64,000 nucleotides of DNA from Dyadobacter psychrotolerans. Its GTDB lineage: Bacteria; Bacteroidota; Bacteroidia; Cytophagales; Spirosomataceae. Positions 23,958 to 32,345 of this stretch are shown here, piece after piece. Positions within the stretch are counted from its first letter, which is position 1. Every line of letters begins with the position of its first letter. The DNA lies in assembly GCF_004349265.1 (NCBI RefSeq), contig NZ_SMFL01000004.1:219150-283149 (forward strand), in the 5' to 3' direction. The position numbers and the translations under genes were made by a program. The notes beneath the pieces are model-generated. The model saw only the letters and a program-made list of their open reading frames with translations, did no database searches and was not told where the DNA came from.

Positions 23958-26609
23958 ATGTTAAAAATTACTCTTAGCCTTTTTTCCGGATTTTTGATTT
24001 TGTTCTGGCTGAATCCCGTCGAAAAACCTTCCGAAAAAAGAGAAAGCTACGTTGTCAAGACACCGATTGATTCGTTACTGAAAGCCACAAGCTGGCCCTC
24101 GGAGTTAAATGTAACCAGTTTCGCCGGGCCAGATCTCACTCCAAGCCCTTCCTGCCTTGCAGTTGCTCCAAACGGAGATGTTTTTGTTGGCGTCGACATG
24201 ATCGGTTCTCTGGGAAAAGACCCGGGCAAAGGCAAAATCGTCAAACTTATTGATTCCAATAATGACGGAAAGGTAGACAAACACTTCACATTTGCGATGG
24301 TTGACAACCCAAGAGGAATTATCGCAGAGGGAGATCAGGTTTTTGTATTGCACACAACGTTTTCAAAAGAAACGGGTATAGCTTCCGGAATGGACCTTGT
24401 CGTTTTTGAAGACAAAAATGGCGACGGCCTTTCAGACGGACCATCAAAACCACTGATCCAGGGTATTAGTTCTCCTAAATTCCTGCAAAGCCGCGGAACC
24501 GACCATGCAACCAATGGTATACGCATGGGAATAGACGGATGGATTTACATCGCCGTTGGCGACTTCGGTTTCCATAATGCGGTGGACAGATCGGGTAAAA
24601 AGTTGACCATGCTGGGTGGCGGGATCGTTCGCGTAAGGCCAAATGGTACGGAGATGGAAGTTTATACGCACGGTATGCGTAACATATATGATGTGGCCAT
24701 TGATCCGTTCATGAATATTTTTACCCGTGATAATACCAACGATGGTGGTGGCTGGAATATTCGTTTCAGTAACCAGATCCAATCCGGAGAATATGGGTAC
24801 CCGGTTCTTTTTAAACATTTCACCAATGAAATTATTCCTGGTCTTGTGGATTTGGGAGGCGGTTCTGGTACTGGTGCTTTATTTATGGACGATTCTACCT
24901 GGCCTGAAAAGTACAACAAAGTACCCATGATGGCCGACTGGGGAAGAAGCCAGCTATATGTGCACCGCGTCACTGCGGACGGCCCGACTTTCAAACAGCA
25001 GGAGGAAGAATTTATCAAGCTTCCACAAATAACCGATGTAGACATTGATGCGTCCGGCCGGGTTTATCTTGCAGCCTGGGATGGAGCTGGATATTCCGGA
25101 AGTGCAGCAAAAGGATTTATCGTTCGTGCTGTACCTCAAAACTGGAAGTACAAAGCTTTTGCAGATGTTAAAAAAGCTTCTGTGAAACAACTTTCGGAAT
25201 TGCTTAAATCTGGTAGTGCAGCTGCTCGTTTGGCTGCCCAGCGGGAACTGTTGACTCGTCCTGCAAAAACGTCAACTGCAGCGGTTTGGAAAATAGCTGC
25301 CGACAAGAACCTGCCATTGTATGCCCGTGTTGCCGGAATGTATACCTACACACAACTTGCCGGTGAAGATGCAACAGCCAATTTGTTGAAATTGGAAGCA
25401 GAAGAATCTATGAGAGAGTTTGCCTTGCGTGCACTGTCAGATAGAAAAGGACTTTTGAACAGCGTTCCGACAGAGCCATTTATTAAAGGATTGACTGATG
25501 CTTCTGCACGCGTACGTGTAGCAGCGGCAATTGGTCTTGGCCGGCTGGGCCGTCCGGAAGCCGCTCAGGCACTTTTGAAAACAAAAGTTCCAGCATCTTT
25601 TGTTGCACCTGCGAAAGGAACGGAAGGACCGCATGCGACCCCGAATTCTGAAATTATTACTCCGCACATCGCGGTTCGTGCCTTGGTAGCTTTAAATGCA
25701 GTTGATGCTTGTGTGAGCGCGGTTGGAACAGAAAATTCGACGATTGCGCTTTGGGCCTTACGTTACATGCATGATGAAAGAGCTGCGAAGGGTTTGATCG
25801 CAGCCTATAAAAAGGCGACGGAAGCAAAACTTAAAACGGAGATTTTAAGGACATTGGCCCGTATTTATAAAAAAGAAGCGGACTATGACGGATCCTGGTG
25901 GTGGAGCACACGTCCGGATACGCATGGCCCATACTACAAAGCGATCACCTGGGAATCTTCACCTGCCATTAAAGACCTGTTGATGCAGGAATGGGGTAAA
26001 GCGGACGAAGCTGGTAAACTGTTTTACGCTGATCTGAACAGCAGTCTGAGAATGGACATTACCGAATTCGGCGGAGATGAAGTGGTGGCTGCCAAGGAAG
26101 AGGTGAAAGTGGATCTGGATAAAATCAGAAATAAAAAAGGCCAGGTAGGAGAGTCTTCCATAGAAGATGTAATGCTTGCAATGGCTAAAATTAAAGGAGA
26201 TCCAGCCTTGGGCAAAAAGCTATTTACCCAGCAGGGATGTGTTGCCTGCCATAGCATCGCCAAAGGCGAAACGATGAAAGGACCATTTATGGGTCAGATC
26301 GGATCGATCATGAACAGGGAACAAATTGCTGAATCGATCCTGAAACCAAATGCTTCTATATCACAGGGATTTGCTTCGGTGTTAATCACTGCAAAAGGTG
26401 ATAAAAGTTATATGGGTTTTGTTACCGAAGAGTCTGCTGAGAAGCTGGTCATGAGAGACATCACAGGACAGGTTTCTACAATCCGTGTGAAAGATATCGT
26501 TTCACGTCAGGAAATGGAAACTTCTATGATGCCGAGCGGTCTTGCCAGCGCGCTTTCGTACGAGGAACTCGCTTCTTTAATTACTTTCCTTTCTGAACAG
26601 AAAAAGTAA
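23958..26609 (+). CDS. Beta-propeller/HEAT-repeat/cytochrome c fusion, putative membrane-bound dehydrogenase type
   Basis: 883 residues. A hydrophobic leader (SLFSGFLILFWL) anchors or exports it. About 45-400 is a propeller resembling PQQ-type sugar dehydrogenases: SPSCLAVAPNGDVFVG, DSNNDGKVDK (an EF-hand-like Asp loop), DNPRGI, HATNGIRMGIDGWIYIAVGD and MRNIYDVAIDPFMNIF. About 405-640 has HEAT-like helical repeats (RVRVAAAIGLGRLGRPEAAQ). The C-terminal domain is a mono-heme cytochrome c: QQGCVACHS near residue 761, with a distal Met in the FMGQIG or later MMPSGL segment. Proteins of this build are frequent in Planctomycetes and Bacteroidota and are thought to oxidise sugars in the periplasm. 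The ThuA-domain gene downstream fits a sugar-related role. Confidence 0.85.
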   Translation: MLKITLSLFSGFLILFWLNPVEKPSEKRESYVVKTPIDSLLKATSWPSELNVTSFAGPDLTPSPSCLAVAPNGDVFVGVDMIGSLGKDPGKGKIVKLIDSNNDGKVDKHFTFAMVDNPRGIIAEGDQVFVLHTTFSKETGIASGMDLVVFEDKNGDGLSDGPSKPLIQGISSPKFLQSRGTDHATNGIRMGIDGWIYIAVGDFGFHNAVDRSGKKLTMLGGGIVRVRPNGTEMEVYTHGMRNIYDVAIDPFMNIFTRDNTNDGGGWNIRFSNQIQSGEYGYPVLFKHFTNEIIPGLVDLGGGSGTGALFMDDSTWPEKYNKVPMMADWGRSQLYVHRVTADGPTFKQQEEEFIKLPQITDVDIDASGRVYLAAWDGAGYSGSAAKGFIVRAVPQNWKYKAFADVKKASVKQLSELLKSGSAAARLAAQRELLTRPAKTSTAAVWKIAADKNLPLYARVAGMYTYTQLAGEDATANLLKLEAEESMREFALRALSDRKGLLNSVPTEPFIKGLTDASARVRVAAAIGLGRLGRPEAAQALLKTKVPASFVAPAKGTEGPHATPNSEIITPHIAVRALVALNAVDACVSAVGTENSTIALWALRYMHDERAAKGLIAAYKKATEAKLKTEILRTLARIYKKEADYDGSWWWSTRPDTHGPYYKAITWESSPAIKDLLMQEWGKADEAGKLFYADLNSSLRMDITEFGGDEVVAAKEEVKVDLDKIRNKKGQVGESSIEDVMLAMAKIKGDPALGKKLFTQQGCVACHSIAKGETMKGPFMGQIGSIMNREQIAESILKPNASISQGFASVLITAKGDKSYMGFVTEESAEKLVMRDITGQVSTIRVKDIVSRQEMETSMMPSGLASALSYEELASLITFLSEQKK

Positions 26610-26633
26610 TTTAAAACTGAGTCTTGTATCAAG

Positions 26634-26670
26634 ATCGGGGAGTGGATGAAAATCTGCTCTCCGATTTTTT
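26634..26670 (+). terminator. Rho-independent terminator after the cytochrome/HEAT gene
   Basis: A 9-bp stem ATCGGGGAG (26634-26642) / CTCTCCGAT (26657-26665) with one G-U pair, a 14-nt loop, and T6 directly after. It ends the transcript before the ThuA gene, which therefore probably has its own promoter. Confidence 0.8.
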
Positions 26671-26763
26671 ATTGGTAGATATTTTCACACAGTTTCTTTT
26701 AAATACGAAATCTGATTTGACGTTTGATCTTGTGAATTCTAATGTATCACCAACATAGCTAAT

Positions 26764-27840
26764 ATGAAAACTAAATCAATCAAAATATTACTCCTTTCGT
26801 TGATACTTGCCTGTTCAGGTTATAAATCTGAATCTGACAAAAATGCTAAAACATCCACAAAACAGGATGATACCGGTAGATATCAGATTGTTTACAAAGG
26901 AGACAAAGGTCCTGGTGTTGGGAAAAATATTGTTTTTCTTGCCTCTGATCACGAATATCGAAGCGAGGAATCTTTACCTGAATTAGCCCGTATTCTCGCC
27001 AAACATCACGGATTTACCTGTACTGTGATTTTTGGATTGGACGCAGACGGAAACATTCTGCCGGGAAGTTCTGATGTAAAAGGACTTCAAGCGCTTGATA
27101 ACGCGGATCTGCTCGTGATTTTCGCGCGTTTTTTAAATCTGGCAGATGACCAGATGCAGCATTTGGATAATTATCTGAAAAGGGGCGGACCTGTTGTTGG
27201 ATTACGAACTGCTACACATGCTTTCAATAATAAAGAGAATGCAAAGTGGGCACATTACAGCTGGGATTACAAAGGAGAAAAAACGGCCTGGAAAGATGGA
27301 TTCGGGGAAGTTGTGCTGGGTGAAACCTGGGTTTCTCATTACGGTACCAATCACAAGCAATCTTCAAAACTGATCATTGAAGAAAGCCAATTGGAAAATC
27401 CCATCATGCGCGGGGTGAAGGAAATGGCTGTTCAGTCCGGAGCATACACAACCTATCCAAAAGGAGTTGTACTGGCAAGAGGAAAAGTATTGAACGGAAT
27501 GACAGCTGATTCGGAGCCGGATAAGACAAAAGAACTTTTACCGGTTGCCTGGATAAGAGAATACACATTGGATTCCGGCAAAACCGGCCGGGCTTTTGCT
27601 ACGACCCATGGTGCGTCTGAAGATATTCTCGATGATGGCTTTCGCAGAATGCTGATCAACGCATCTTTTTGGGCAATGAAAATGGAAGAAGACATTAAAG
27701 GTGATAACAATATAGAAATGGTTGGGCCATATAAACCTACTACCTTTAATTTTAACGGTTATAAAGCGAATGTAAAACCCGCTGACCTGGCCGGCTGGGA
27801 CTCGCTGATTATGCCAGGCGAGGTGGTTAAAAAGAAATAG
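26764..27840 (+). CDS. ThuA-domain lipoprotein
   Basis: 358 residues. A lipobox LILACSG at residue about 17 predicts a lipoprotein after signal peptidase II. The rest is a ThuA-like (class I glutamine amidotransferase fold) domain: IVFLASDHEYRSEESLPEL at the start, NADLLVIFARFLNLADDQM, LKRGGPVVGLRTATHAF and TWVSHYGTNHKQSS, then PVAWIREYTL and GRAFATTHGASEDI. The classical Cys nucleophile of amidotransferases is absent (GLRTATHAF at the elbow). ThuA of rhizobia takes part in trehalose/disaccharide use via 3-keto sugars; the Bacteroidota lipoproteins are less well defined. It sits 154 nt after the cytochrome/HEAT gene. Confidence 0.87.
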   Translation: MKTKSIKILLLSLILACSGYKSESDKNAKTSTKQDDTGRYQIVYKGDKGPGVGKNIVFLASDHEYRSEESLPELARILAKHHGFTCTVIFGLDADGNILPGSSDVKGLQALDNADLLVIFARFLNLADDQMQHLDNYLKRGGPVVGLRTATHAFNNKENAKWAHYSWDYKGEKTAWKDGFGEVVLGETWVSHYGTNHKQSSKLIIEESQLENPIMRGVKEMAVQSGAYTTYPKGVVLARGKVLNGMTADSEPDKTKELLPVAWIREYTLDSGKTGRAFATTHGASEDILDDGFRRMLINASFWAMKMEEDIKGDNNIEMVGPYKPTTFNFNGYKANVKPADLAGWDSLIMPGEVVKKK

Positions 27841-27853
27841 AGCTAAGTTGTAA

Positions 27854-27905
27854 ATAAAGAAGGTAGCCTTCCTCCAGAACTATCAGAATGAGCTACCTTC
27901 TTTAT
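27854..27905. terminator. Bidirectional terminator, 14-bp stem
   Basis: ATAAAGAAGGTAGC (27854-27867) pairs perfectly with GCTACCTTCTTTAT (27892-27905) around a 24-nt loop. It lies between the rightward ThuA gene and the leftward UBP zinc-finger gene and ends the long minus-strand redox island. Confidence 0.75.
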
Positions 27906-27907
27906 AT

Positions 27908-28180
27908 TTAATTATACTCCACAAAACATTCATCCGCATAACACCAGAGCCATTTCTCGCCAGGTTCTGCGGATATTACGACGGGGTGGCCAGTTGCGTG
28001 GAAATGTGCTGTTGCATGCTGAGACGGCGAACTGTCACAGCATAGCGTCGTGCCACAGGTTTGGCAGGTACGCAGGTGCAGCCACCGTCCATCCACTTTG
28101 ACACATTCCTCACAAACGTATTCTTTTGGAAAAGTAATTTCAGTAATCTCACTGATATGAGTGCATATTGAATCAGCCAT
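27908..28180 (-). CDS. UBP-type zinc finger protein, stand-alone
   Basis: 90 residues from ATG 28178-28180 (MADSICTHI), one base after the upstream stop TAA; an ATG at 28192 would overlap that stop by 11 nt. It is essentially a single ZnF-UBP domain: the opening C-T-H, CEECVK, LRTCQTCGTTLCCDSS, then HATAHFHATGHPVV and the closing WLWCYADECF. This gives the usual set of Cys and His ligands for about three zinc ions. In eukaryotes the domain binds the free C-terminus of ubiquitin; bacteria have no ubiquitin, so the ligand here is unknown. It is tightly coupled to the receiver/TrxR-like gene and is third in a kinase-regulator-zinc finger cassette. The domain is clear, the role open. Confidence 0.9.
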   Translation of the reverse strand: MADSICTHISEITEITFPKEYVCEECVKVDGRWLHLRTCQTCGTTLCCDSSPSQHATAHFHATGHPVVISAEPGEKWLWCYADECFVEYN

Positions 28181-28181
28181 T

Positions 28182-29843
28182 TTATGATTCATTTAGATAT
28201 TGATGTACAAAACTAATTGACATAGAACCTTCGCCAACAGCAGAAGTCACCCGGTTCATCGCACCGGCTCTGACATCACCCGCGGCAAAAATCCCTGGTG
28301 AGCTGGTTTCCAAAAGGTAAGGATCCCTGTTTTTTTTCCAAAGTTGTTTGAAATGTTCGTAAGAGTGCATCTCACGTCCGGTTTCTATAAAACCCTTATC
28401 ATTCTTGATGATCTCAAGACCAATCCAGTCTGTATAAGGTTTGGCACCTATAAAGATGAAAAGTGCATCAGCCGTAACGGTGCGTTCTTCGGATGTGTTT
28501 AAATCCACCAGTTTCAATCCTTCCAGATGCTCACCTCCGGTTGCTTCCAGAATTTCGGTACAGCCCAGCACCTTCACATTGGAAGTATTGCTAAGCTGAT
28601 CGATCAGGTAGGATGACATTGATGAAGTCAAATCCGTTTTCCGAACGATAATATAAACCGTTTTGGCGAATTTAGAAAGATACATCGCGGCCTGACCGGC
28701 TGAGTTTCCGCCGCCTAAAACATATACTTCTTTCTGTCCGCAGGTAGGCGCTTCTGTGCTGGCTGCTCCGTAGTAAATTCCTTTACCGGTAAACTCTTCA
28801 ATACCCTTAGTTTCAAGCTTGCGATAATCAACACCGGTAGTTATCACAACGGCCTTGGCATTGATCTCAGTATCATCACCCAAAACGATCGTTTTATACT
28901 GGTCTTTGAGCTTTATTTCCTTTACAAACTGCGGAGAAATAAACTCGGTTCCAAAACGGGTGGCCTGCGTAATTGCTCTTCTGGTAAGGTCAGCGCCGCT
29001 CAGTCCCGTGGGAAAACCCAGATAGTTCTCAATCCGGGAACTCGTACCGGCCTGTCCACCCGGCGCTTTACGTTCAATTAACAAGGTGCTCAATCCTTCC
29101 GAGGCACCGTATACAGAAGCTGCCAGTCCGGCCGGGCCTGCACCGATGATCACCACATCATAAATCGGAAGTTTCACCGTAGCATTTAAGCCGATCCTTG
29201 AAGCAATATCAATCAGCGTCGGTGTTTTCAGCAGAGAGCCATCCTCGAAAATTACCGTTGGGAAATCGGATGGCTGTAAACTGTTTGTTGCTATAATCTG
29301 CTTTCCCTGATCTCCGGTGGCAGCATCAACCCACAAATAAGGAATAAGGTTTCCTGCCAAAAAATCCTTGATTTCATGAGACTTTGGTGAAAACTGATAA
29401 CCGATGATTTTTATACCTTTGAATGCTGGCCGGTAATTTCCCTGCCAGTCGTTTAAGAGCTCATCAATAGCCGGATACAATTTTTCTTCTGGAGGATCCC
29501 AGGGTTTCATCAGGTAATAATCCAGCTGAACATCGTTAATTGCCTTAATGGCTGCGTCCGTATCTGAATAAGCGGTGAGTAAAACACGCTTGGCATAGGG
29601 GAACAATTCCATTGCTTTTTCCAAAAAGTCAACGCCCTGCATTTCCGGCATGCGCTGATCTGAAATAAAAATGGCAACTTCTTCTCCTTTATTTTGCAAA
29701 TCAAGCAGTGTTTCCAGCGCCTCCTTTACCGATGCGGTGCTTAAAACCCGGTATTTGTCACGGTAATGTGTTTTTAAATCACGGCTGATTGCTCTCAGTA
29801 CCTGTAAATCATCATCAATTGAAAATATAATGGGCAAACCCAT
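28182..29843 (-). CDS. Receiver-glutaredoxin-like-thioredoxin reductase-like fusion (FAD-dependent)
   Basis: 553 residues. Residues 1-125 are a CheY-like receiver: acidic pair near 10-12, phosphoacceptor Asp62 (FISDQRMP), Thr90 and Lys113. About 139-215 is a glutaredoxin-like fold (IKIIGYQFSPKSHEIKDFL, FPTVIFEDG) in which the active-site cysteines are Ser. From about 222 comes a low-molecular-weight TrxR-like flavoprotein: VVIIGAGPAGLAASVYGA for FAD, GGQAGTSSRIENYLGFP, VYVLGGGNSAGQAAMYL for NAD(P), and GIFAAGDVRAG at the end. The TrxR CxxC pair is missing; a single Cys368 (EAPTCGQ) stands near that place. Phosphorylation by the upstream kinase could gate an NAD(P)H-dependent redox activity. 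Substrate unknown. Confidence 0.9.
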   Translation of the reverse strand: MGLPIIFSIDDDLQVLRAISRDLKTHYRDKYRVLSTASVKEALETLLDLQNKGEEVAIFISDQRMPEMQGVDFLEKAMELFPYAKRVLLTAYSDTDAAIKAINDVQLDYYLMKPWDPPEEKLYPAIDELLNDWQGNYRPAFKGIKIIGYQFSPKSHEIKDFLAGNLIPYLWVDAATGDQGKQIIATNSLQPSDFPTVIFEDGSLLKTPTLIDIASRIGLNATVKLPIYDVVIIGAGPAGLAASVYGASEGLSTLLIERKAPGGQAGTSSRIENYLGFPTGLSGADLTRRAITQATRFGTEFISPQFVKEIKLKDQYKTIVLGDDTEINAKAVVITTGVDYRKLETKGIEEFTGKGIYYGAASTEAPTCGQKEVYVLGGGNSAGQAAMYLSKFAKTVYIIVRKTDLTSSMSSYLIDQLSNTSNVKVLGCTEILEATGGEHLEGLKLVDLNTSEERTVTADALFIFIGAKPYTDWIGLEIIKNDKGFIETGREMHSYEHFKQLWKKNRDPYLLETSSPGIFAAGDVRAGAMNRVTSAVGEGSMSISFVHQYLNES

Positions 29844-29962
29844 ATTGGAAGTCGTTTAAGTTTTGAGTAAAAAGAAACAGGAAGGTTAATTAAATTCATT
29901 TTTGTGAAAACACGCCAGCCAACTTAGCAAGTGTTTTCATAGCTGCAATTTAAACAAACATT

Positions 29963-31363
29963 TCAGCCATTAATAGGAAAGCATACCAGAAACTCAGTTC
30001 TTCCCGGCTCAGAAGCCAGCGTTATGGATCCGTGGTGTTGTTTTACAATTCTTGAAACGACGTCCAAACCAAGGCCCGTTCCTTTGCCGATTGATTTAGT
30101 TGTAAAAAAGGGATCGAAAATCCGCGACTTGATTTCCGGTGGAACCCCCGGGCCGTTGTCGATAATAGCAACTTTGACAAACTCCTTTTCGCGGTAAGTA
30201 TGAATCGTCAGCTTTGCATCAGGCTGCGATTCCAGTGCGTCAGTTGCATTGTCAATCAGGTTGGTCCAAACCTGATTTAATTCTCCAACCATTGCATTGA
30301 TATGCGGCAGCGTTTCGTCAAACTCTTCAATTAACGTCACGCCGGCTTTTTTGATTTTATAATTTAGCATCACCAGCGTATTGCGGATACCGGAATGAAT
30401 ATCCACAAACTCCTTGTCGCTTCCTCTGTCCATGTGTGTGAAGGTTTTAACAGAACCTATCAGATCGGCGATCCTTTTGGAGGCTTCCTGAATGTCGGCT
30501 ACCATTCGCTCAGTGGTAAAATTGTTGTTGATCCAGGTCAGAATAGGGCCGAGGTCGCTCTCAGGGGTATGACTTTTGATTTCTTCAAGCTCATCAACTG
30601 TAAAGCCAAATTCGACAAAATTTTCGGCCATATCTATGCACTCGTGCACATGCAGATCTTCAAGCCAGAAAGTGACATCATCTTCAAGTTCCGACCGCTG
30701 CATCATAGTCAGTGTCGGTCTGTTTTTATTTTCCAGTGCAGCAAACATCTTACTGTTTACAAAATCGATTTCCTGCGAGCTCATCTGAATAGAAATGAGC
30801 TGTTTGAAAGATTCAGGTTCCAGTTTTAAATGATTTTTTAAAGAAGCCGAACCCCTTACGATCGCTGCTGCCGGATTATTGAGCTCATGCGCAAGTCCCG
30901 CTGAAAGCTTGCCAAGTGCCATCATTTTTTCATTCTGCTGCTCGAGTTCAGTAAATTCTTTGACCCTCGAAGTCATTACAATCACAAGTGCCTGTGTGAG
31001 CTCGTAGTGCAAAGTAATCATCTCCCGAAGCTTTTCCTTTGGGAAAGTCATGATCTGGGATTCTTCCAGACACTGCACATTGGCGATTACTACTTTTGCT
31101 CTTGAAAAGGGAAGTGTTCCGGTGATCGTTCCGGTTGGAAGTTCGGCGATGCTTAGTTTTGAATTATTTTGGATTCGATAAAGCTCGATCCTGCCTGAAA
31201 TGATAAACTGGGTTCCTCTGAGTTCTTCTCCGGGTTTGCCAAGAAAATCGCCTGGCTGTAAAACGTAATGCTCACTTTGATCGATCAGCCATTGTAGTTG
31301 ATATTCAGGTACATCCTTCAATGCCGGAATTGCCAGCATATCCTGAACGGTAACGTCTCTCAT
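29963..31363 (-). CDS. Cyclic nucleotide-binding-domain histidine kinase
   Basis: 466 residues, no membrane helix, so cytosolic. About 10-130 is a cAMP-binding-type (CAP_ED) domain: LQPGDFLGKPGEELRGTQFI, SGRIELYRI, IAELPTGTITGTLPF. A short coiled coil with EFTELEQQNEKMMALGKL follows, then the H-box SAGLAHELNNPAAA with phosphoacceptor His159. The ATPase domain has VWTNLIDNATDAL (N box), IIDNGPGVPPEI (G1), FDPFFTTK (F box) and GKGTGLGLDVV (G2). It precedes the receiver/TrxR-like gene by 119 nt on the same strand and is its evident cognate kinase. It responds to a soluble signal; whether the CAP_ED domain binds a nucleotide or another ligand is not known. Confidence 0.93.
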   Translation of the reverse strand: MRDVTVQDMLAIPALKDVPEYQLQWLIDQSEHYVLQPGDFLGKPGEELRGTQFIISGRIELYRIQNNSKLSIAELPTGTITGTLPFSRAKVVIANVQCLEESQIMTFPKEKLREMITLHYELTQALVIVMTSRVKEFTELEQQNEKMMALGKLSAGLAHELNNPAAAIVRGSASLKNHLKLEPESFKQLISIQMSSQEIDFVNSKMFAALENKNRPTLTMMQRSELEDDVTFWLEDLHVHECIDMAENFVEFGFTVDELEEIKSHTPESDLGPILTWINNNFTTERMVADIQEASKRIADLIGSVKTFTHMDRGSDKEFVDIHSGIRNTLVMLNYKIKKAGVTLIEEFDETLPHINAMVGELNQVWTNLIDNATDALESQPDAKLTIHTYREKEFVKVAIIDNGPGVPPEIKSRIFDPFFTTKSIGKGTGLGLDVVSRIVKQHHGSITLASEPGRTEFLVCFPING

Positions 31364-31385
31364 TTTTGAAGCAGGGTTTTAGTAT

Positions 31386-32327
31386 TTATTTAATCCATAA
31401 ACTATCTGTAAAGTAGTGCTTGCAATCCATAAAATGTTCTACAACGCGAAAATTATTTCCAGCCGCCAGCGCTTCAATTCCTTTAAAGGTGTATTTTTTC
31501 GATAATTCAGTCCAGATCAATTCGTTTTGTGAAAATGAATAGGTCCTGTCTGTTTTGCTCAGATAGATTCTTTGGGGTACCAGGCTCACCAGATAACTTT
31601 TGACCTCACCGTTTTCAGGATCATAATGAGAATAAAAATCAAACTGACCAATCTCGATATTACCGCCCAATTCTCTGTTAATTCGGCTAAGCAGGTTTAA
31701 GTTAAACGCCTTTGTAATTCCCTGTTTGTCATCGTAAGCGTTGCGGATGGTTGCAGGGTTTTTTTGAAGATCAAAACCAGTTAAAAGCTTATCACCTGGC
31801 CTCATATTTTGTCCAAATTGCTGCAGCAAATCACCCGCTTCATCTGATTTGTAATTACCAATGTTGCCTCCTAAAAATAAAAATAAGGCAGGCATTTGCA
31901 GATTTGCCAGCTCTTCGGCCATGGTAAAATAATTTCCAATCAATGGACTGATTTTCATCTGTGGTAAGGCAGAAAGCATATTGTTTTCTAACTCCTCTAT
32001 TGCTTTTGAAGAAATATCAATAGGGACGTAAGTAAAATCAACACCTTTTTCAACCAATTTTTTTAAAAGCTGACGGGTCTTTATCCCATCTCCGGCACCA
32101 AATTCTACAATGTTAAAAGGCTCGGTGAAATTCAGCTTTTCGATGATCTTATCGCTTTGAAGCGAAAGAATTTCAAATTCACAATTGGTGGGGTAGTACT
32201 CGGGCATCTTCATAATCTGCTGAAAGATCCCGCTTCCTATATCGTCATAAAAGTATTTTGAAGAAATTTGTTTGAAAGGTGCCGATAATCCCTGATCTAT
32301 GTCTCTTGCAAAAGTATTGTCTTCCAT
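31386..32327 (-). CDS. egtD: L-histidine N(alpha)-methyltransferase EgtD
   Basis: 313 residues, near the usual EgtD length (about 320). It makes hercynine (trimethylhistidine) from histidine and three SAM, the first step of ergothioneine synthesis. Visible motifs: the N-terminal SSKYFYDDIGSGIFQQI, the tyrosine-rich PEYYPTNCE, the SAM loop VEFGAGDGIKTRQLL, YVPIDISSKAIEEL, and LFLFLGGNIGNYKSDEA. FDLQKNPATIRNAYDDKQG near 190 belongs to the substrate pocket. It lies 18 nt after egtB in one operon, and 22 nt before the histidine kinase gene, so all may be transcribed together. Confidence 0.95.
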   Translation of the reverse strand: MEDNTFARDIDQGLSAPFKQISSKYFYDDIGSGIFQQIMKMPEYYPTNCEFEILSLQSDKIIEKLNFTEPFNIVEFGAGDGIKTRQLLKKLVEKGVDFTYVPIDISSKAIEELENNMLSALPQMKISPLIGNYFTMAEELANLQMPALFLFLGGNIGNYKSDEAGDLLQQFGQNMRPGDKLLTGFDLQKNPATIRNAYDDKQGITKAFNLNLLSRINRELGGNIEIGQFDFYSHYDPENGEVKSYLVSLVPQRIYLSKTDRTYSFSQNELIWTELSKKYTFKGIEALAAGNNFRVVEHFMDCKHYFTDSLWIK

Positions 32328-32345
32328 CTGTGTGTTTCAATTCAA

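Noticed and set aside
24444-25045. Two overlapping minus-strand open frames of about 125 codons inside the propeller/cytochrome gene
   Set aside because: They mirror the well-supported plus-strand protein; no leader or family signature.
30395-30829. 144-codon plus-strand open frame inside the histidine kinase gene
   Set aside because: Antisense to the H-box region of a clear kinase; composition typical of a shadow.
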